64,000 bases of DNA, taken from positions 116,140 to 180,139 of the forward strand of contig NZ_CP065219.1 of the NCBI RefSeq assembly GCF_015767675.1, given 5' to 3'. The position numbers and the translations under genes were made by a program. Position 1 is the first letter of the stretch, and each line of letters begins with the position of its first letter. A model generated the notes under the pieces. That model saw only the letters and a list, made by a program, of their open reading frames with translations, did no database searches and was not told where the DNA came from. Positions 52,541 to 62,325 of this stretch are shown here, one piece after another. The stretch is from Vibrio navarrensis (GTDB taxonomy: Bacteria; Pseudomonadota; Gammaproteobacteria; Enterobacterales; Vibrionaceae).

Positions 52541-53947
52541 TTAGTTCCCATAAGCCGGTGTTGGTTTGGTGGTTGTGCCGATGTCCTTTTGACTTTGCTG
52601 CGCCGTTTTTCGTTGTGACTCGATAAGCTGGTTGCGCTGGTTAAGCGCCTCAATGGCTTTGTCGGCAAGTCCTGTCGTAAATCGTTTGGCGTTATCGATA
52701 TCGCGCGTGATGAGGGCGATATCCTCGACACTGTTATTAGTACTGGCCAGTGATTGGCTGGCGATACTCAACATATTGGTGAGGTATTGATTAAGAAGCT
52801 CTACCGCTATCATGCGTGAGTAACTGCCGATCTCGGGTGTTTGATTGGCTGACAGATCATCCATAAAAAATTTGAGTACCGGTGTCTGGGTCAGCTCTAG
52901 AAAGCTCTTTTGTTTATCCGTGAGTTTTTGGTCAGTCGCGATGTGGCGTAGTATCGATTCCAGTTGTTTGCGTATCTGGCTTTGAATACCGTTGGCCTGA
53001 CTGATGGATAAGTTGTTGGCCTTGGTGATGGTAATACACTCTTTCGCTCCGGTGTTTCTGCACTGGTAAATGTCGGCTTTACCTCCTTCTAAGAGCACGT
53101 TGACCAAGTTGTTATTATTGGTCAACAAGCTAGGGTAGTAGCGAGGGTCGCCGTTGGCATCGTAAACGTAGGTCCCTGATAGGCTCATCATAAATTGCGC
53201 GAGGTGTACATCTGCCGACAAAAACGCGTTATTCATAATTGCCGACCACACCACATTATGATTGGTTTTGGTGATGTCTTTCAGGGCTGAGTCGTTTTTT
53301 GCGTTGGCCAGTTGACCGGCGGCTTTACCTCCCGCCCCACATTCATGCTGAGCTTGTACCCAGTCTGAGAACGCATTGTTTTGTGTGCCGAGCGTGGCAC
53401 AAACATGCTTTTTGGTGGCGGGTGCCGCAAAGGCCGCCAATCCACCGATGGCAGCTTGTGCGGCTTCACAAGAATTCACGGATTGGTTTAGGTATTTGTC
53501 AGCAATGGCTTGCAGATTATCGAGGTTTTGTTTGAGCTGTGGTGCCCAAGTCTGCAAGGCCAAGTTGACAAGAAAAGGGGGGGCGTTGTGGATAATGGCT
53601 TTACCCAGTTTCACCAGTTGGTCCGAATTGACATGAGAGAACCCCCCCATAAACATGTCAATTCCCGAGCAACCCGCACTGATAGAGGGCACGGTGACAC
53701 TGACCAATTGCGCGTCCACGATGGGGGTGCGTACAAACAAGCTGCCTCCGGTGTAATAGTTGGCGGATTGGCCTTGGTAAGCGCTAGGGTTGGAGACGTT
53801 GGCGTTATAGCCCGAGTTATCAAAAAAGCGTGCTAGGGCGTTGTTGGCGTCGGCGTGACTCATTGCGGGTAAAGCGATGAGCAATAAGGGAATTATGTTC
53901 TTATGCACCGAAATGGTGGATAAGTGGTGAGTAAAATAGCGCCTCAT
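52541..53947 (-). CDS. traH: TraH pilus-assembly protein
   Basis: A 468-residue exported protein; signal peptide ends near LPAMSHA. Family segments include SVTVPSISAGCSGIDMFMGG, SCEAAQAAIGGLAAFAAP and a coiled-coil C-terminal part (INLL, NAKRFTTGLADKAIEALNQRN). F TraH is 458 residues and works with TraF, TraW, TraU, TrbC in F pilus assembly. It overlaps the preceding trbB-like gene by 4 bases. Confidence 0.94.
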   Translation of the reverse strand: MRRYFTHHLSTISVHKNIIPLLLIALPAMSHADANNALARFFDNSGYNANVSNPSAYQGQSANYYTGGSLFVRTPIVDAQLVSVTVPSISAGCSGIDMFMGGFSHVNSDQLVKLGKAIIHNAPPFLVNLALQTWAPQLKQNLDNLQAIADKYLNQSVNSCEAAQAAIGGLAAFAAPATKKHVCATLGTQNNAFSDWVQAQHECGAGGKAAGQLANAKNDSALKDITKTNHNVVWSAIMNNAFLSADVHLAQFMMSLSGTYVYDANGDPRYYPSLLTNNNNLVNVLLEGGKADIYQCRNTGAKECITITKANNLSISQANGIQSQIRKQLESILRHIATDQKLTDKQKSFLELTQTPVLKFFMDDLSANQTPEIGSYSRMIAVELLNQYLTNMLSIASQSLASTNNSVEDIALITRDIDNAKRFTTGLADKAIEALNQRNQLIESQRKTAQQSQKDIGTTTKPTPAYGN

Positions 53948-54357
53948 TGCAATGCCTCCTGCACTCGTGGATCATTGAGCGCGTTTTGAATGCTCTGAGC
54001 TAACGTGCTTTCTGGCACATCGCCGATGCTCAAGCGGGAAAACTTGCGGCTGTTTACGTTCATCAAGAAGAGGGCCGGCATGATCGCTTTCGCATTTTCA
54101 GGGAAAAAGGTGCGGCCAATTTCAGGGGTGACCGGAATGGGAACTTCAAAACCTGGGATGCCTGTAGCATCAACAGAAAAAGCATAGACGGGCAGTTGGA
54201 AGCGCTCGCTAAGGCGAGTGACTTTAGGCGATGCCTGATGGCAGTACGAGCAAGTGCTTTGAAAAAAGAAGACTAAGGCGTATTGGTTTTGCATGGCGGC
54301 GTGCGCGCTGCCAGCTAATAGCGAAAAACTCAGCAAAAGGATACTTCGATATGGCAT
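53944..54357 (-). CDS. trbB: TrbB-like thiol-disulfide protein
   Basis: A 137-residue periplasmic thioredoxin-fold protein with signal peptide (LLLSFSLLAGSAHA) and active site Cys36-Ser-Tyr-Cys39; the cis-Pro loop is seen later in AIMPALFL. F TrbB is a disulfide isomerase helping TraH, TraU and other Cys-rich transfer proteins, and this gene directly precedes traH, matching that role. It is shorter than F TrbB (181 residues). It overlaps traH by 4 bases. Confidence 0.85.
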   Translation of the reverse strand: MPYRSILLLSFSLLAGSAHAAMQNQYALVFFFQSTCSYCHQASPKVTRLSERFQLPVYAFSVDATGIPGFEVPIPVTPEIGRTFFPENAKAIMPALFLMNVNSRKFSRLSIGDVPESTLAQSIQNALNDPRVQEALQ

Positions 54358-54373
54358 GACGCCTCCTTAATGT

Positions 54374-55156
54374 TTAAAAATCGGATTGTTCAAAGTTGGT
54401 TGCGACGTTGTAAAAACGCCCAAGTAGCTCATTTTGGCTTATCCAGCCATACGCCAGTGGCTTCATCTCTCCAGTGCTTGGGTGCACTAAAATCAATGCG
54501 GGGGTAAACGGCACTGAAACCTTGCCTTGGTTGTGGCGGTTTTCTTTGATGTTAGTGATGAAGGTTTCATCATTACTGATCCCAAGGAGCTCAAAATGGT
54601 ATTGGTCAGCAAAGGCTTGAATGGATGGGGCGAGTTGCTGACTGAGCGTGTCTTTGCCTTCATAGACAAAGAAAAAACCCCAGCCTTCTTGCTTCATTTT
54701 CTCCACGGCCTCGGTTTTCTTTTTGGTTTCAAGCTCCAAATATACCTGCCTTGCGGCTTGCTCTGTCGGGTGGTCTTTGGTGTAAGAGAGCTCGGGTTTT
54801 TCCAGTAGTAAAGCCTTAAAGGTCATGCCTAACTGGTCGGTTTGGTCGGTAATAAATCGATTAAGCGCTAGGAACCTGGCCAGTTTTTCCTTATCTTTGG
54901 GGTGGATAACCGCATCGTTTTGCGCCTCCTTATGCATGGTGTGGAACCACGCCATTTGTTCGGTTGCTGACAAGGTTTTCGGGCTTGATATGGTGGTTTG
55001 GGTGTTGCTTGGTAGTGACTCGGGTTTGGGCGATTGGGGGGCTGGTTTGGGTTCGTTGTACCATCGCCACCCTGGCGGTGTTTCATTAGCCAAGGTGGGA
55101 AGTTGAACAAGCAGCCCTAGGGTAATGACGTAAAGCAGTCGTTTTTTCATCATCAT
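54374..55156 (-). CDS. traF: TraF pilus-assembly protein
   Basis: A 260-residue exported protein with a thioredoxin-like C-terminal domain (about 145-255, WGFFFVYEGKDTLSQQLAPS region) that lacks a CxxC pair, as in F TraF (247 residues). Signal peptide near residues 1-24. The Pro-rich linker (PKPAPQSPKPESLP) follows. It belongs to the TraF/TraH/TraW/TraU assembly group. Order with trbB and traH matches F-type operons. Confidence 0.92.
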   Translation of the reverse strand: MMMKKRLLYVITLGLLVQLPTLANETPPGWRWYNEPKPAPQSPKPESLPSNTQTTISSPKTLSATEQMAWFHTMHKEAQNDAVIHPKDKEKLARFLALNRFITDQTDQLGMTFKALLLEKPELSYTKDHPTEQAARQVYLELETKKKTEAVEKMKQEGWGFFFVYEGKDTLSQQLAPSIQAFADQYHFELLGISNDETFITNIKENRHNQGKVSVPFTPALILVHPSTGEMKPLAYGWISQNELLGRFYNVATNFEQSDF

Positions 55157-55197
55157 AGACCTTGATTGAGTGAAGCAAAGTGATTAAGAAGGATGCT

Positions 55198-56985
55198 TTA
55201 ATTGCCCGTCGCACTTTGAAGCCGTTCCTTGATTTCATCAAAGTTAGGGAGCTGGGCGTTGGCGTGCATCTCAGGGTAAAACTCTTTAAAGTCGATGTAC
55301 TCAAAGTTGATTTGACCCAACTCTTCAGGCGTGATGGGGGCGCAGGTAGGGCTTTTCGCACTGCCAAGTCCCTTGCCTAATTGCCCGATAGCGCCTTGCT
55401 CTTGAATGATTTTGGCAAGCTTGCTGTCATAAACGCAGTAGCTACGCTTTTTACGAGTGCAAACGCCTAAGACTTTTTTGGCGCAATATTCACCGACATA
55501 GAGGGTTAATCCTTTCTCTTTAGCTTTGCCTAGTGCCTCTTCTGCTTCGCTGCATTTTGCGCCAACATCTTGTCCCCAGCCCGAGTCTTTGCAGCAGTCG
55601 TTAAAACCGGCGAGTTTTTTGTCACACATCATGGGTTTACCGGTAAAGATTTGTGGCGGGTCGCCAATGTCTTTGACCGCTTCGGAAAGGCCAGCTAATG
55701 CCGCGACAGATTTATCAAAGTTGCCATTAAGTTTGGGCTCCTCCGCATAGCAATCGCCATCAAGGCAAAAGGATTGTTCACCGCACTGCATTTGGGTGGC
55801 GCGGCATGACTTATCAGGACAGCTTTTCTCAATCTCTTCTTCGACGCAAACCCCATTTTGTTTGAGTGAACAAGAACGAGATTGTTCGTTGCAGTCGTTG
55901 GGTAAGCTGGCGCATGAGTCTGCTAGTTCACAAAGGTGATCAACCTGGTATTTCCAACAACTGAGATAAGTGCTTATGCCATTAATGATGCGAGTCTCTG
56001 CACCTTCGACGCAGGTGCGTTGTGTTTGTTTACATTCAGGCAATAACGTTGAGCAACTGGATTGCCACTTCATTAAGTTTGCCCCTTTTTTGTAATCAAT
56101 AGTGAATGTACCGTTGAACAATCCAGCATCTTTAAGAATATCAATCGTGATGTCACTTGATGTTCCTAAAGCGGTTGCCTGATAGAAAGACGGGTACTTT
56201 TGGAGGCAGATATAACCAAATCCCCCTTTTGTACAGAGGCTTCGTTCCGCTTCGGTTGTGTTAGAGCCATCCCTGTAGGGTTTGGAGTGGATCACGTTGT
56301 TGTTGATAAGGAATTTAACCCCATTATTAATGGCCGGAAGACAGCTTAATCCTTGGCATGTGAGTACCGTAGGGAAGCGGATCCCTGTGATTTCTGTTAC
56401 GCCTTCTGGCAGCGAATAATGAATAGGAGTAAAACCATTATAATCAAATGAAACACTGCCACTTTCTATACTTTGCTCAGACACATAAGGCGTTTCAAAG
56501 CAAGAGACAGGGTTGTTCGTTGGTGAGGTGCAGATACGTGTATTATTTTCAATCAAGCACTGAGTTCCCGCATCACAGTCCACATAGGCGTTAGAAATGC
56601 CATGGGTCACTTCAAAGGCATGTTCTTGACCGAGTAAAGCAAAGCGCATCGCAGGGTCGCTCTTTATATCAGGCTTACCCTTGTTGAAGTTATTCTGTAT
56701 TGCTTGGGCGGTCTCATCTTCAGCGAAAGCAAGGTTTTTTTGGCTATTGATGTCACTGTCAGACAGTCTCGATTCTTTGGGCGCGCGGATATCTCGGCGG
56801 CAGGTTTCATCGGCGCAATACTCATCGATATTAAGCGGTAACGCATTGGGTGTGAGTGCTTGACTCGCGGTTTGCTTTGCCCAATTGGCGCTGTCGGTAA
56901 AAGTTTGTTGGTCGTCGGCGAAAGCCAAAGTGCAAAACAGGCCGAGCGCGAGCGCTGTCCAAAAATACAGGCGCATAGGAAACAC
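55198..56985 (-). CDS. traN: TraN mating-pair stabilisation adhesin
   Basis: A 595-residue Cys-rich outer-membrane protein, close to F TraN (602). The signal peptide MRLYFWTALALGLFCTLAFA (residues 4-23 of the frame) and more than 25 cysteines are visible, many in pairs (CADETCRR, ECKQTQRTC, SCSLKQNGVC, CDKKLAGFNDCCKDSG). F-type TraN binds a recipient outer-membrane protein and sets recipient preference. The receptor of this version cannot be told. Its variable tip is expected in the N-terminal third. Confidence 0.93.
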   Translation of the reverse strand: MFPMRLYFWTALALGLFCTLAFADDQQTFTDSANWAKQTASQALTPNALPLNIDEYCADETCRRDIRAPKESRLSDSDINSQKNLAFAEDETAQAIQNNFNKGKPDIKSDPAMRFALLGQEHAFEVTHGISNAYVDCDAGTQCLIENNTRICTSPTNNPVSCFETPYVSEQSIESGSVSFDYNGFTPIHYSLPEGVTEITGIRFPTVLTCQGLSCLPAINNGVKFLINNNVIHSKPYRDGSNTTEAERSLCTKGGFGYICLQKYPSFYQATALGTSSDITIDILKDAGLFNGTFTIDYKKGANLMKWQSSCSTLLPECKQTQRTCVEGAETRIINGISTYLSCWKYQVDHLCELADSCASLPNDCNEQSRSCSLKQNGVCVEEEIEKSCPDKSCRATQMQCGEQSFCLDGDCYAEEPKLNGNFDKSVAALAGLSEAVKDIGDPPQIFTGKPMMCDKKLAGFNDCCKDSGWGQDVGAKCSEAEEALGKAKEKGLTLYVGEYCAKKVLGVCTRKKRSYCVYDSKLAKIIQEQGAIGQLGKGLGSAKSPTCAPITPEELGQINFEYIDFKEFYPEMHANAQLPNFDEIKERLQSATGN

Positions 56986-57012
56986 CTCATTAAACGTAAT
57001 GGCAAGAAATGG

Positions 57013-57726
57013 CTATTGTGAATACAGGGTGCGCAGTAGGGGCTGAACATTTTGCTGCGCGTCCCCTAGTGCGAGGTAATCCAGTGCTTGATAAAGCGAG
57101 ATATTACCGTAAAGAATGTCGTAGTCCGTGGTGGAGCAAGGCTGCTCAGGCAGGCAGCGACCTGGTTTTACTGAGACAAAGGCGGGCACCTTGGTGATGC
57201 CAAATTGCTTAAACCAATCAGGGCTGATAGAAAATCCGCTCTGAATGGGGGCTTTGTTGGGTGAACGTATCAATGACTCGATGCGCTTGGCGGTCGCAGG
57301 AAAGCCTTCAGGTAAAACGCCACGTATGACAAGAGGGACACCGAGATGTTCACTTTGCATTAAGAGCTGTTTAAGTGCGGTCTCTGGCATGGTCAACGAC
57401 ACAAAGACCATCACCCCTTTGGGCGCTTGTTCTGGATTACGTGTCGGTTTTTGAATGCCTAATAGTGGAGAGAGACTTTCTTCTTTCACCAGTTCTTGGA
57501 TTTTTCGGCTAGCCTCAAGCGCTTCCTGCTGATAGGCACGGGCTTGATTTTGTACCTGGTCAATGCGAAACGGATTTGTCGCGCTGGTTTGCTGGCTGAG
57601 CTCTTGCTCAAGCTTGGCAAAAGCTTTGAGCTCTTCTTCTGTATAAGCGTGGCTTGGGAGTGAGACAATCAAGCTCAGAAAAAGGAGAGAGCGCCCAAGG
57701 GCGCTCTCAAACGATAGTGTGGTCAT
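57013..57726 (-). CDS. trbC: TrbC pilus-assembly protein
   Basis: A 237-residue periplasmic protein. Signal peptide ends near SLPSHA; a coiled-coil part follows (EEELKAFAKLEQELSQQ), and the C-terminal domain is the TrbC/TraW-like thioredoxin-related fold with MVFVSLTMPETALKQLL and GITKVPAFVSVKPG. F TrbC (212 residues) interacts with TraW and is needed for F pilus assembly. The start at 57726 follows GAGGT; the longer frame to 57801 overlaps the small gene upstream. Confidence 0.92.
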   Translation of the reverse strand: MTTLSFESALGRSLLFLSLIVSLPSHAYTEEELKAFAKLEQELSQQTSATNPFRIDQVQNQARAYQQEALEASRKIQELVKEESLSPLLGIQKPTRNPEQAPKGVMVFVSLTMPETALKQLLMQSEHLGVPLVIRGVLPEGFPATAKRIESLIRSPNKAPIQSGFSISPDWFKQFGITKVPAFVSVKPGRCLPEQPCSTTDYDILYGNISLYQALDYLALGDAQQNVQPLLRTLYSQ

Positions 57727-57739
57727 GCTAACCTCTTCG

Positions 57740-57973
57740 CTATGGACGTTTGAAGGGGGGATAGAGAGTGTGGGCGTCTTGAAAACTGATTGAACACACA
57801 TTGCGAGCGTTAAGTACTTTGTAAAATGAGAACGGAAAACTCATCAAAGGAAAACTGCAATAGATGTGCTTGTGATTAGCGATATCTGTCTTTAAAAAGT
57901 CTTCGACAGAGCTTAAGTTGCTGGCAATAAAAAGATCTGACTCGCCTTGTCTTGTTGACTGTGAAAACGTCAT
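57740..57973 (-). CDS. Small protein between traU and trbC
   Basis: A 77-residue frame starting at an ATG with GGGGGAAA about 5 bases upstream (57973). Segments are SDLFIASNLSSVEDFLKTDI and CSFPLMSFPFSFYKVL. It has no match I recognise in F-type operons, where this position is usually empty. It begins 11 bases after the traU stop and ends 13 bases before trbC, so it sits in the operon. Coding is likely but function unknown. Confidence 0.6.
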   Translation of the reverse strand: MTFSQSTRQGESDLFIASNLSSVEDFLKTDIANHKHIYCSFPLMSFPFSFYKVLNARNVCSISFQDAHTLYPPFKRP

Positions 57974-57983
57974 GATTTCCCCC

Positions 57984-58994
57984 TTACAAAAATACACAGT
58001 TGCGTTTTCGCCACTGAACAAAACCAAAGTTATCTCCGGTGACGGGGTTGTCGTGCCCCGCTTCCCACAAGGTGGTGGTGGTCGTATAAGGATGGCACCA
58101 TGCTGCATCAGGGATGGGAGACGACATTTGATAGCGGTAGCGGGATTTGGGCAAAATGGGGTCTGGATATTGATAACAAATCGCCCCATCCTCACCGCGC
58201 GTCTCCCATACGATACCTTGTCTGTGAAGCTTGTAGTTCAGCTTTTCCATCAACAGCGTCGCCGCTTGAATGGGGGTATCGCGGTAGTTCGTTGTGCCAG
58301 TCAGTGGATACGCACTGCCCTGTGAACCCAAGCACCAAAAGAGCGCATCAATAGGTAAGACAACGTTCGTTGAGGTGATCATGGCTTCAGGAACACAAGC
58401 AAGTTGTGCAATCAAGTTACCAAAAAGCAAGGCTTCTGGGTTAAGAATAAGCGACAGTTCGTCATCATCCCAAAGTGGATCAATTTCGGTCATGTAAGCG
58501 ACGTCAAAATTGTCGGTGGCCATACAAGCGGCGGATTGCATCAGCTGCAACCAGTAAATAACGGGGTATTTGTACCAGTGCGCATGATAAAAGCCGCCGT
58601 CACTGCTGTCGCTGTCGCGAGCGGTCACTCGCCCACCCACTCGCTGACTGTTTGCCCCTGACATTTGCGTGCCCATGTTAACCATGCAATAAGGAACGCG
58701 GGTAATGTCCGTTAACGCGTAGGGCTCCCAATAACCAATGTTGACCCCAATTTGCACAAAGACCGGTGGCGGCTTTGGGCAATAAGAAATTGGTGAGACA
58801 GGATTATGGGTATCGGGGTATTTTGAGGGCATGACGGTGGCCGAGCCGATGGTCATAGGGAATAAGCAATCCCAACAGATGTCTGTGATGGGGTTGATAA
58901 AGCGGCTTTTGCACGCCGCGCCGGCTGCTAGGGTTGATGGTGCTATAAAAACCAATACGCAGCACAGTAGTAAAGGAAAATATCGCGGTGTCAT
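57984..58994 (-). CDS. traU: TraU pilus-assembly protein
   Basis: A 336-residue exported, Cys-rich protein; signal peptide ends at TLAAGA. Family features are CKSRFINPITDICWDCLFPM, the central KYPVIYWLQLMQSAACMA and the end FGFVQWRKRNCVFL. F TraU (330 residues) has the same size and acts in pilus assembly and DNA transfer, with disulfides made with TrbB/DsbC help. It overlaps traW by 4 bases. Confidence 0.95.
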   Translation of the reverse strand: MTPRYFPLLLCCVLVFIAPSTLAAGAACKSRFINPITDICWDCLFPMTIGSATVMPSKYPDTHNPVSPISYCPKPPPVFVQIGVNIGYWEPYALTDITRVPYCMVNMGTQMSGANSQRVGGRVTARDSDSSDGGFYHAHWYKYPVIYWLQLMQSAACMATDNFDVAYMTEIDPLWDDDELSLILNPEALLFGNLIAQLACVPEAMITSTNVVLPIDALFWCLGSQGSAYPLTGTTNYRDTPIQAATLLMEKLNYKLHRQGIVWETRGEDGAICYQYPDPILPKSRYRYQMSSPIPDAAWCHPYTTTTTLWEAGHDNPVTGDNFGFVQWRKRNCVFL

Positions 58995-59722
58995 GGCTCG
59001 TTCTCCAACGGTGTTAAGCCAGATACATCCACTTCATCGATGCGCCAGCGCGTACCTTCTTGATAAGCAATAGCAGGTACGTGAGTGATGCTGAGCCTTT
59101 CGGTTAAAAAGCCGTCTTGTGCAAAGTATATTCTGGCATCGAGTAAGGTTGCCATTTGGTTTGGGCTACCTCCGGTCAGTATCCACTTTATCGGCTTGGT
59201 GTTTTGATACTCGCTGGCAAAGCGCCTTTGCTGCGCGTCTCTTGCATCAATAAAGATCAGTACCTTGCTGAGTTCAAATTGAGGTAAAACGTCTTTTCCA
59301 TCGACCTTTGGCCAAGTTCGGCTGTCAAAGGGATTGACTTTAGTACCCGCTTTGGCAATGACTTGACCGGTGGCGGGGATAATGATGTCTTTCGGGATGG
59401 TGATGCTTGGGTCAACGTAAAAGGTGCGAGGGTTGGTTGTGGTCATTAATCCTTCAACCGGCGGCGGGTTTTCAATGCTTTTTTTAACTCGCTCGGTAAA
59501 TTCCTCTTGCATGTCAGCCAGCTTACCGTTTGCTTCAAATTGTCTCAGCCTGTGGTCAATCCATTCAAGCATGTCAATTTCACCGATTGGAAAGACGGGG
59601 GCGACTTGCCCCAACTCTTTTCCGTAAGCGCTAAAAGTGGCCATACCCGCTGCCAGGATGAACGGAAGCGAGCTAACTGCTCGCTCCAATTGCTTGATTA
59701 AAGGCTTCGATTTCTTTGCCAT
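58991..59722 (-). CDS. traW: TraW pilus-assembly protein
   Basis: A 243-residue protein. A hydrophobic N-terminal segment (SSLPFILAAGMATFSAYG) serves as signal or anchor; the body carries the TraW features GEIDMLEWIDHRLRQFEANG and TFYVDPSITIPKDIIIP, and the thioredoxin-like end KVLIFIDARDAQQ. F TraW is 210 residues. The start at 59722 lies inside the end of traC (50-bp overlap), the longer frame to 59845 reading through even more of traC. The ribosome site is weak. Confidence 0.9.
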   Translation of the reverse strand: MAKKSKPLIKQLERAVSSLPFILAAGMATFSAYGKELGQVAPVFPIGEIDMLEWIDHRLRQFEANGKLADMQEEFTERVKKSIENPPPVEGLMTTTNPRTFYVDPSITIPKDIIIPATGQVIAKAGTKVNPFDSRTWPKVDGKDVLPQFELSKVLIFIDARDAQQRRFASEYQNTKPIKWILTGGSPNQMATLLDARIYFAQDGFLTERLSITHVPAIAYQEGTRWRIDEVDVSGLTPLENEP

Positions 59723-62222
59723 AGAAGTGCATGGAAGTCTGTTCAATGGCGTCTTCCAGTGCCATGCCTTGTTTGTAAAGATTTTCACAGTATTCAAACT
59801 CCTTGGGCTCGGTTGAGAACATGGCCCGTTTGACGGGGGAGGCAAAAAAGCGGTGATAGGTCACGTGCCCACCGGCTTTGATGCGTGCGCAGCTGTATCC
59901 TGCGGTGGAGGACTTATCAAAGCTTTTGATGATGCGCTGCTCATAAGGGCTAAACGCAGATGGGTTTTGTGACAGGTATTTATCAAACCCTTCCCCTTGG
60001 CGCAGAATGATGTGGATATCGGAGTTGTTGTAACAAGCTTTCGCCTCCTCACTGCTAAAGAAGTCTTCAATCCCTTGGGTTACCGTACAGAAAGCACCTC
60101 CGAACTTACGAGCGGTGCGATAGCCGGTGTTGATGAACTCACGGGCTTGCTCGTTCGCCCCAGACAGTAAGCTCCACGCTTCTTCAATGATGCACAGCTT
60201 CGGTGTTGAACGAGAGCCTGATAGGTACATTTGCTGATTGATCGACACCATCAGGGCGAAAATCACCGGACGAAGCACCGCTGGCGGGAAGCCATCCAAC
60301 TCTAGGGTGGTGATTTCCACTTTAGGATCGAGCATCGACGGTTTGTTAAACACTTCTTTGTACATTCCGTCACTACAAAACTTTTTCAGTTGCACCGCGA
60401 TGTCTTTAATGCGCCGGTCGGAATCGATGCCGGCAATCTCAATCAAGGCGTCTCTGACATCATCCACTATCGCTTGATTACCTTTTCGCTCCCAAGCGGT
60501 GACGATGGCGTCACCAAGCACGCTTTGTTGAAACGCCGTTAATGGGGCGTAAGGGGACGCGATGGTGGCAAAGAGTGCGGTGATGTTGTCGAGCGCTTCC
60601 AGCATCGGGTCAATGGCGTGTCCGTCATCATCAACAAACTCAAACTCTGCATTTTGTATCGAGCCTAAATGCGTGAAGGGGTTTAAAAAGATATTGGCGT
60701 GCGTCATGTAGGTGCCGCCGAGGCTTAACGTCAGCTTTTTGTAGCTGGAGCCTTTATCGAGTATCCACACTTTACCGCCCATGGCGTAGATGACTTCTGC
60801 CATTTCCTGAACAAAAAAGCTTTTTCCTGCCCCAGAGCCACCGGTGAGTGCGATGTTTTGGTTGTCACTGCCACAGGTAAAGGGATTGAAAAATGAGATT
60901 TGCTGGCGCATTGTGGGAAGAAGTACCCCCCCTTTGAGTTGGCAGAAGTCCATGATGAGCGGCAAGAAATTCACCAGATTGGAACTTTTTAATGTGCGCA
61001 CACGACCTGCCTTTTTACAATCTTGCCACAACCCTTCACTCATCATAAAAGGCAGTGTGGAGAGCAGGGACTGTGGCTGATTCATTTTTAGCGGGATGAT
61101 ATCGAGTCCTGCATTACTGAACGACTCTTTCGCCGCTTGTGTGTCTTTCTTTTGGTTGTCCTTGTCGGTAAAGAGGGTGACGGTCAGTACCATTGACGCA
61201 ATCGTAAACTCTTTTGAGAGCAAACCTTTCTGTATGCCTTTGCGCTCTTTGAGTTCGTCTTCTGCTGTCGGTGCGAGCAGCGCCATTTGACTGTTCACGG
61301 TTTTGTTGAGGTCTTTAATTTTGTTGTCGTTATCGGCGTTTTGTTTGCCTGTCGGTTCATTGCGAAAATTCAGTGTGACGCGATACGGACACGTAATGTT
61401 GCGTGACACGTTGCGAATGGAGGAAAACGCCTCTGGTAGCGCATAAAGTCGATAATCCCCTGGCAGTCGAGACAGGCCCATGTTCACGATCTCGGTTTGA
61501 ACTTCTTTTCCTTGGTCGTTGGTATGTCGAGTGGCAATGTGACCGCGATAGGTGAGGGCTTCTGTATCGGGTGATAACGCCTGTTGGTTTAAAGGCTCTA
61601 GGGGGTTGTAGCTTTTTTCCTTTGGGCGGTCTTGCCGCTTATCAAAGTTCAAAATATCGCCCACACTGGTGAGCAACATTTCTGGGGTGACGGGCAGCAA
61701 ATCAAACCCAAGTTGCGCCAGTCCTGTTTCAAGGGTGAGGCGCGCATCGAGAAGTTCTTGTGGATCTTTTTCACAGGTGGAGACAAAAAAGAACGCATCG
61801 TGATCGCGTAAGTCGAAACGATTGTTTTTTTGTCGGTGCAAAAAGCCGTGCTGCGCGGCATAGTGAGCGTAAATGGCATCGTCATTGGCCATCTTTTGGC
61901 AAATGCCCCCGCGTTGACTGAGTTGGGCTTTATTACCCTCTAAGTAGTGCGCGACGCGGTTATGGCCAAACAGTTGTACTTGATAATCCCATTTCTCACC
62001 TTGGGGTAAATCACCAATAAGGTGGCTAAGCGATTGAATAAGATCGTCATTAGCACCGCCTAGAACGCTGAGTTTGAAGCCAAACCCACGAGAGTGTGTG
62101 TTTTCAAAGACGCGTTCAATTGGGTCATAGTCTCGATAGGGCAATTCATGGTGGAGGTGGTTTTGGGCGCGTTTCGCCTCTTGGAATAAGGCGGACAGGC
62201 CACTGCTAGCACGTGAAAGCAT
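59673..62222 (-). CDS. traC: TraC ATPase (VirB4-type)
   Basis: An 849-residue VirB4-family ATPase energising pilus assembly and transfer. Walker A is GGSGAGKSF near residue 464 and the Walker B/motif region LCIIEEAWSLLSG lies near 675, followed by ARKFGGAFCTVTQGIEDFF. The N-terminal TraC_F_IV domain (RVFENTHSRGFGFKLSVLGG) is intact. F TraC is 875 residues. Peripheral inner-membrane protein. Confidence 0.95.
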   Translation of the reverse strand: MLSRASSGLSALFQEAKRAQNHLHHELPYRDYDPIERVFENTHSRGFGFKLSVLGGANDDLIQSLSHLIGDLPQGEKWDYQVQLFGHNRVAHYLEGNKAQLSQRGGICQKMANDDAIYAHYAAQHGFLHRQKNNRFDLRDHDAFFFVSTCEKDPQELLDARLTLETGLAQLGFDLLPVTPEMLLTSVGDILNFDKRQDRPKEKSYNPLEPLNQQALSPDTEALTYRGHIATRHTNDQGKEVQTEIVNMGLSRLPGDYRLYALPEAFSSIRNVSRNITCPYRVTLNFRNEPTGKQNADNDNKIKDLNKTVNSQMALLAPTAEDELKERKGIQKGLLSKEFTIASMVLTVTLFTDKDNQKKDTQAAKESFSNAGLDIIPLKMNQPQSLLSTLPFMMSEGLWQDCKKAGRVRTLKSSNLVNFLPLIMDFCQLKGGVLLPTMRQQISFFNPFTCGSDNQNIALTGGSGAGKSFFVQEMAEVIYAMGGKVWILDKGSSYKKLTLSLGGTYMTHANIFLNPFTHLGSIQNAEFEFVDDDGHAIDPMLEALDNITALFATIASPYAPLTAFQQSVLGDAIVTAWERKGNQAIVDDVRDALIEIAGIDSDRRIKDIAVQLKKFCSDGMYKEVFNKPSMLDPKVEITTLELDGFPPAVLRPVIFALMVSINQQMYLSGSRSTPKLCIIEEAWSLLSGANEQAREFINTGYRTARKFGGAFCTVTQGIEDFFSSEEAKACYNNSDIHIILRQGEGFDKYLSQNPSAFSPYEQRIIKSFDKSSTAGYSCARIKAGGHVTYHRFFASPVKRAMFSTEPKEFEYCENLYKQGMALEDAIEQTSMHFYGKEIEAFNQAIGASS

Positions 62223-62325
62223 AATGGCTCCTTTTTTCTTTTACCAATACAAAGACAGTGGCCAACTGGCACTCGCCATGGCCTCGTCAGAACGTTGGAT
62301 GATTTGTTTCATTGAGAGTCGCTGA

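Noticed and set aside
62241..62312. A 23-codon frame between traV and traC
   Set aside because: It lacks a ribosome site and resembles no tra gene; too short to support.
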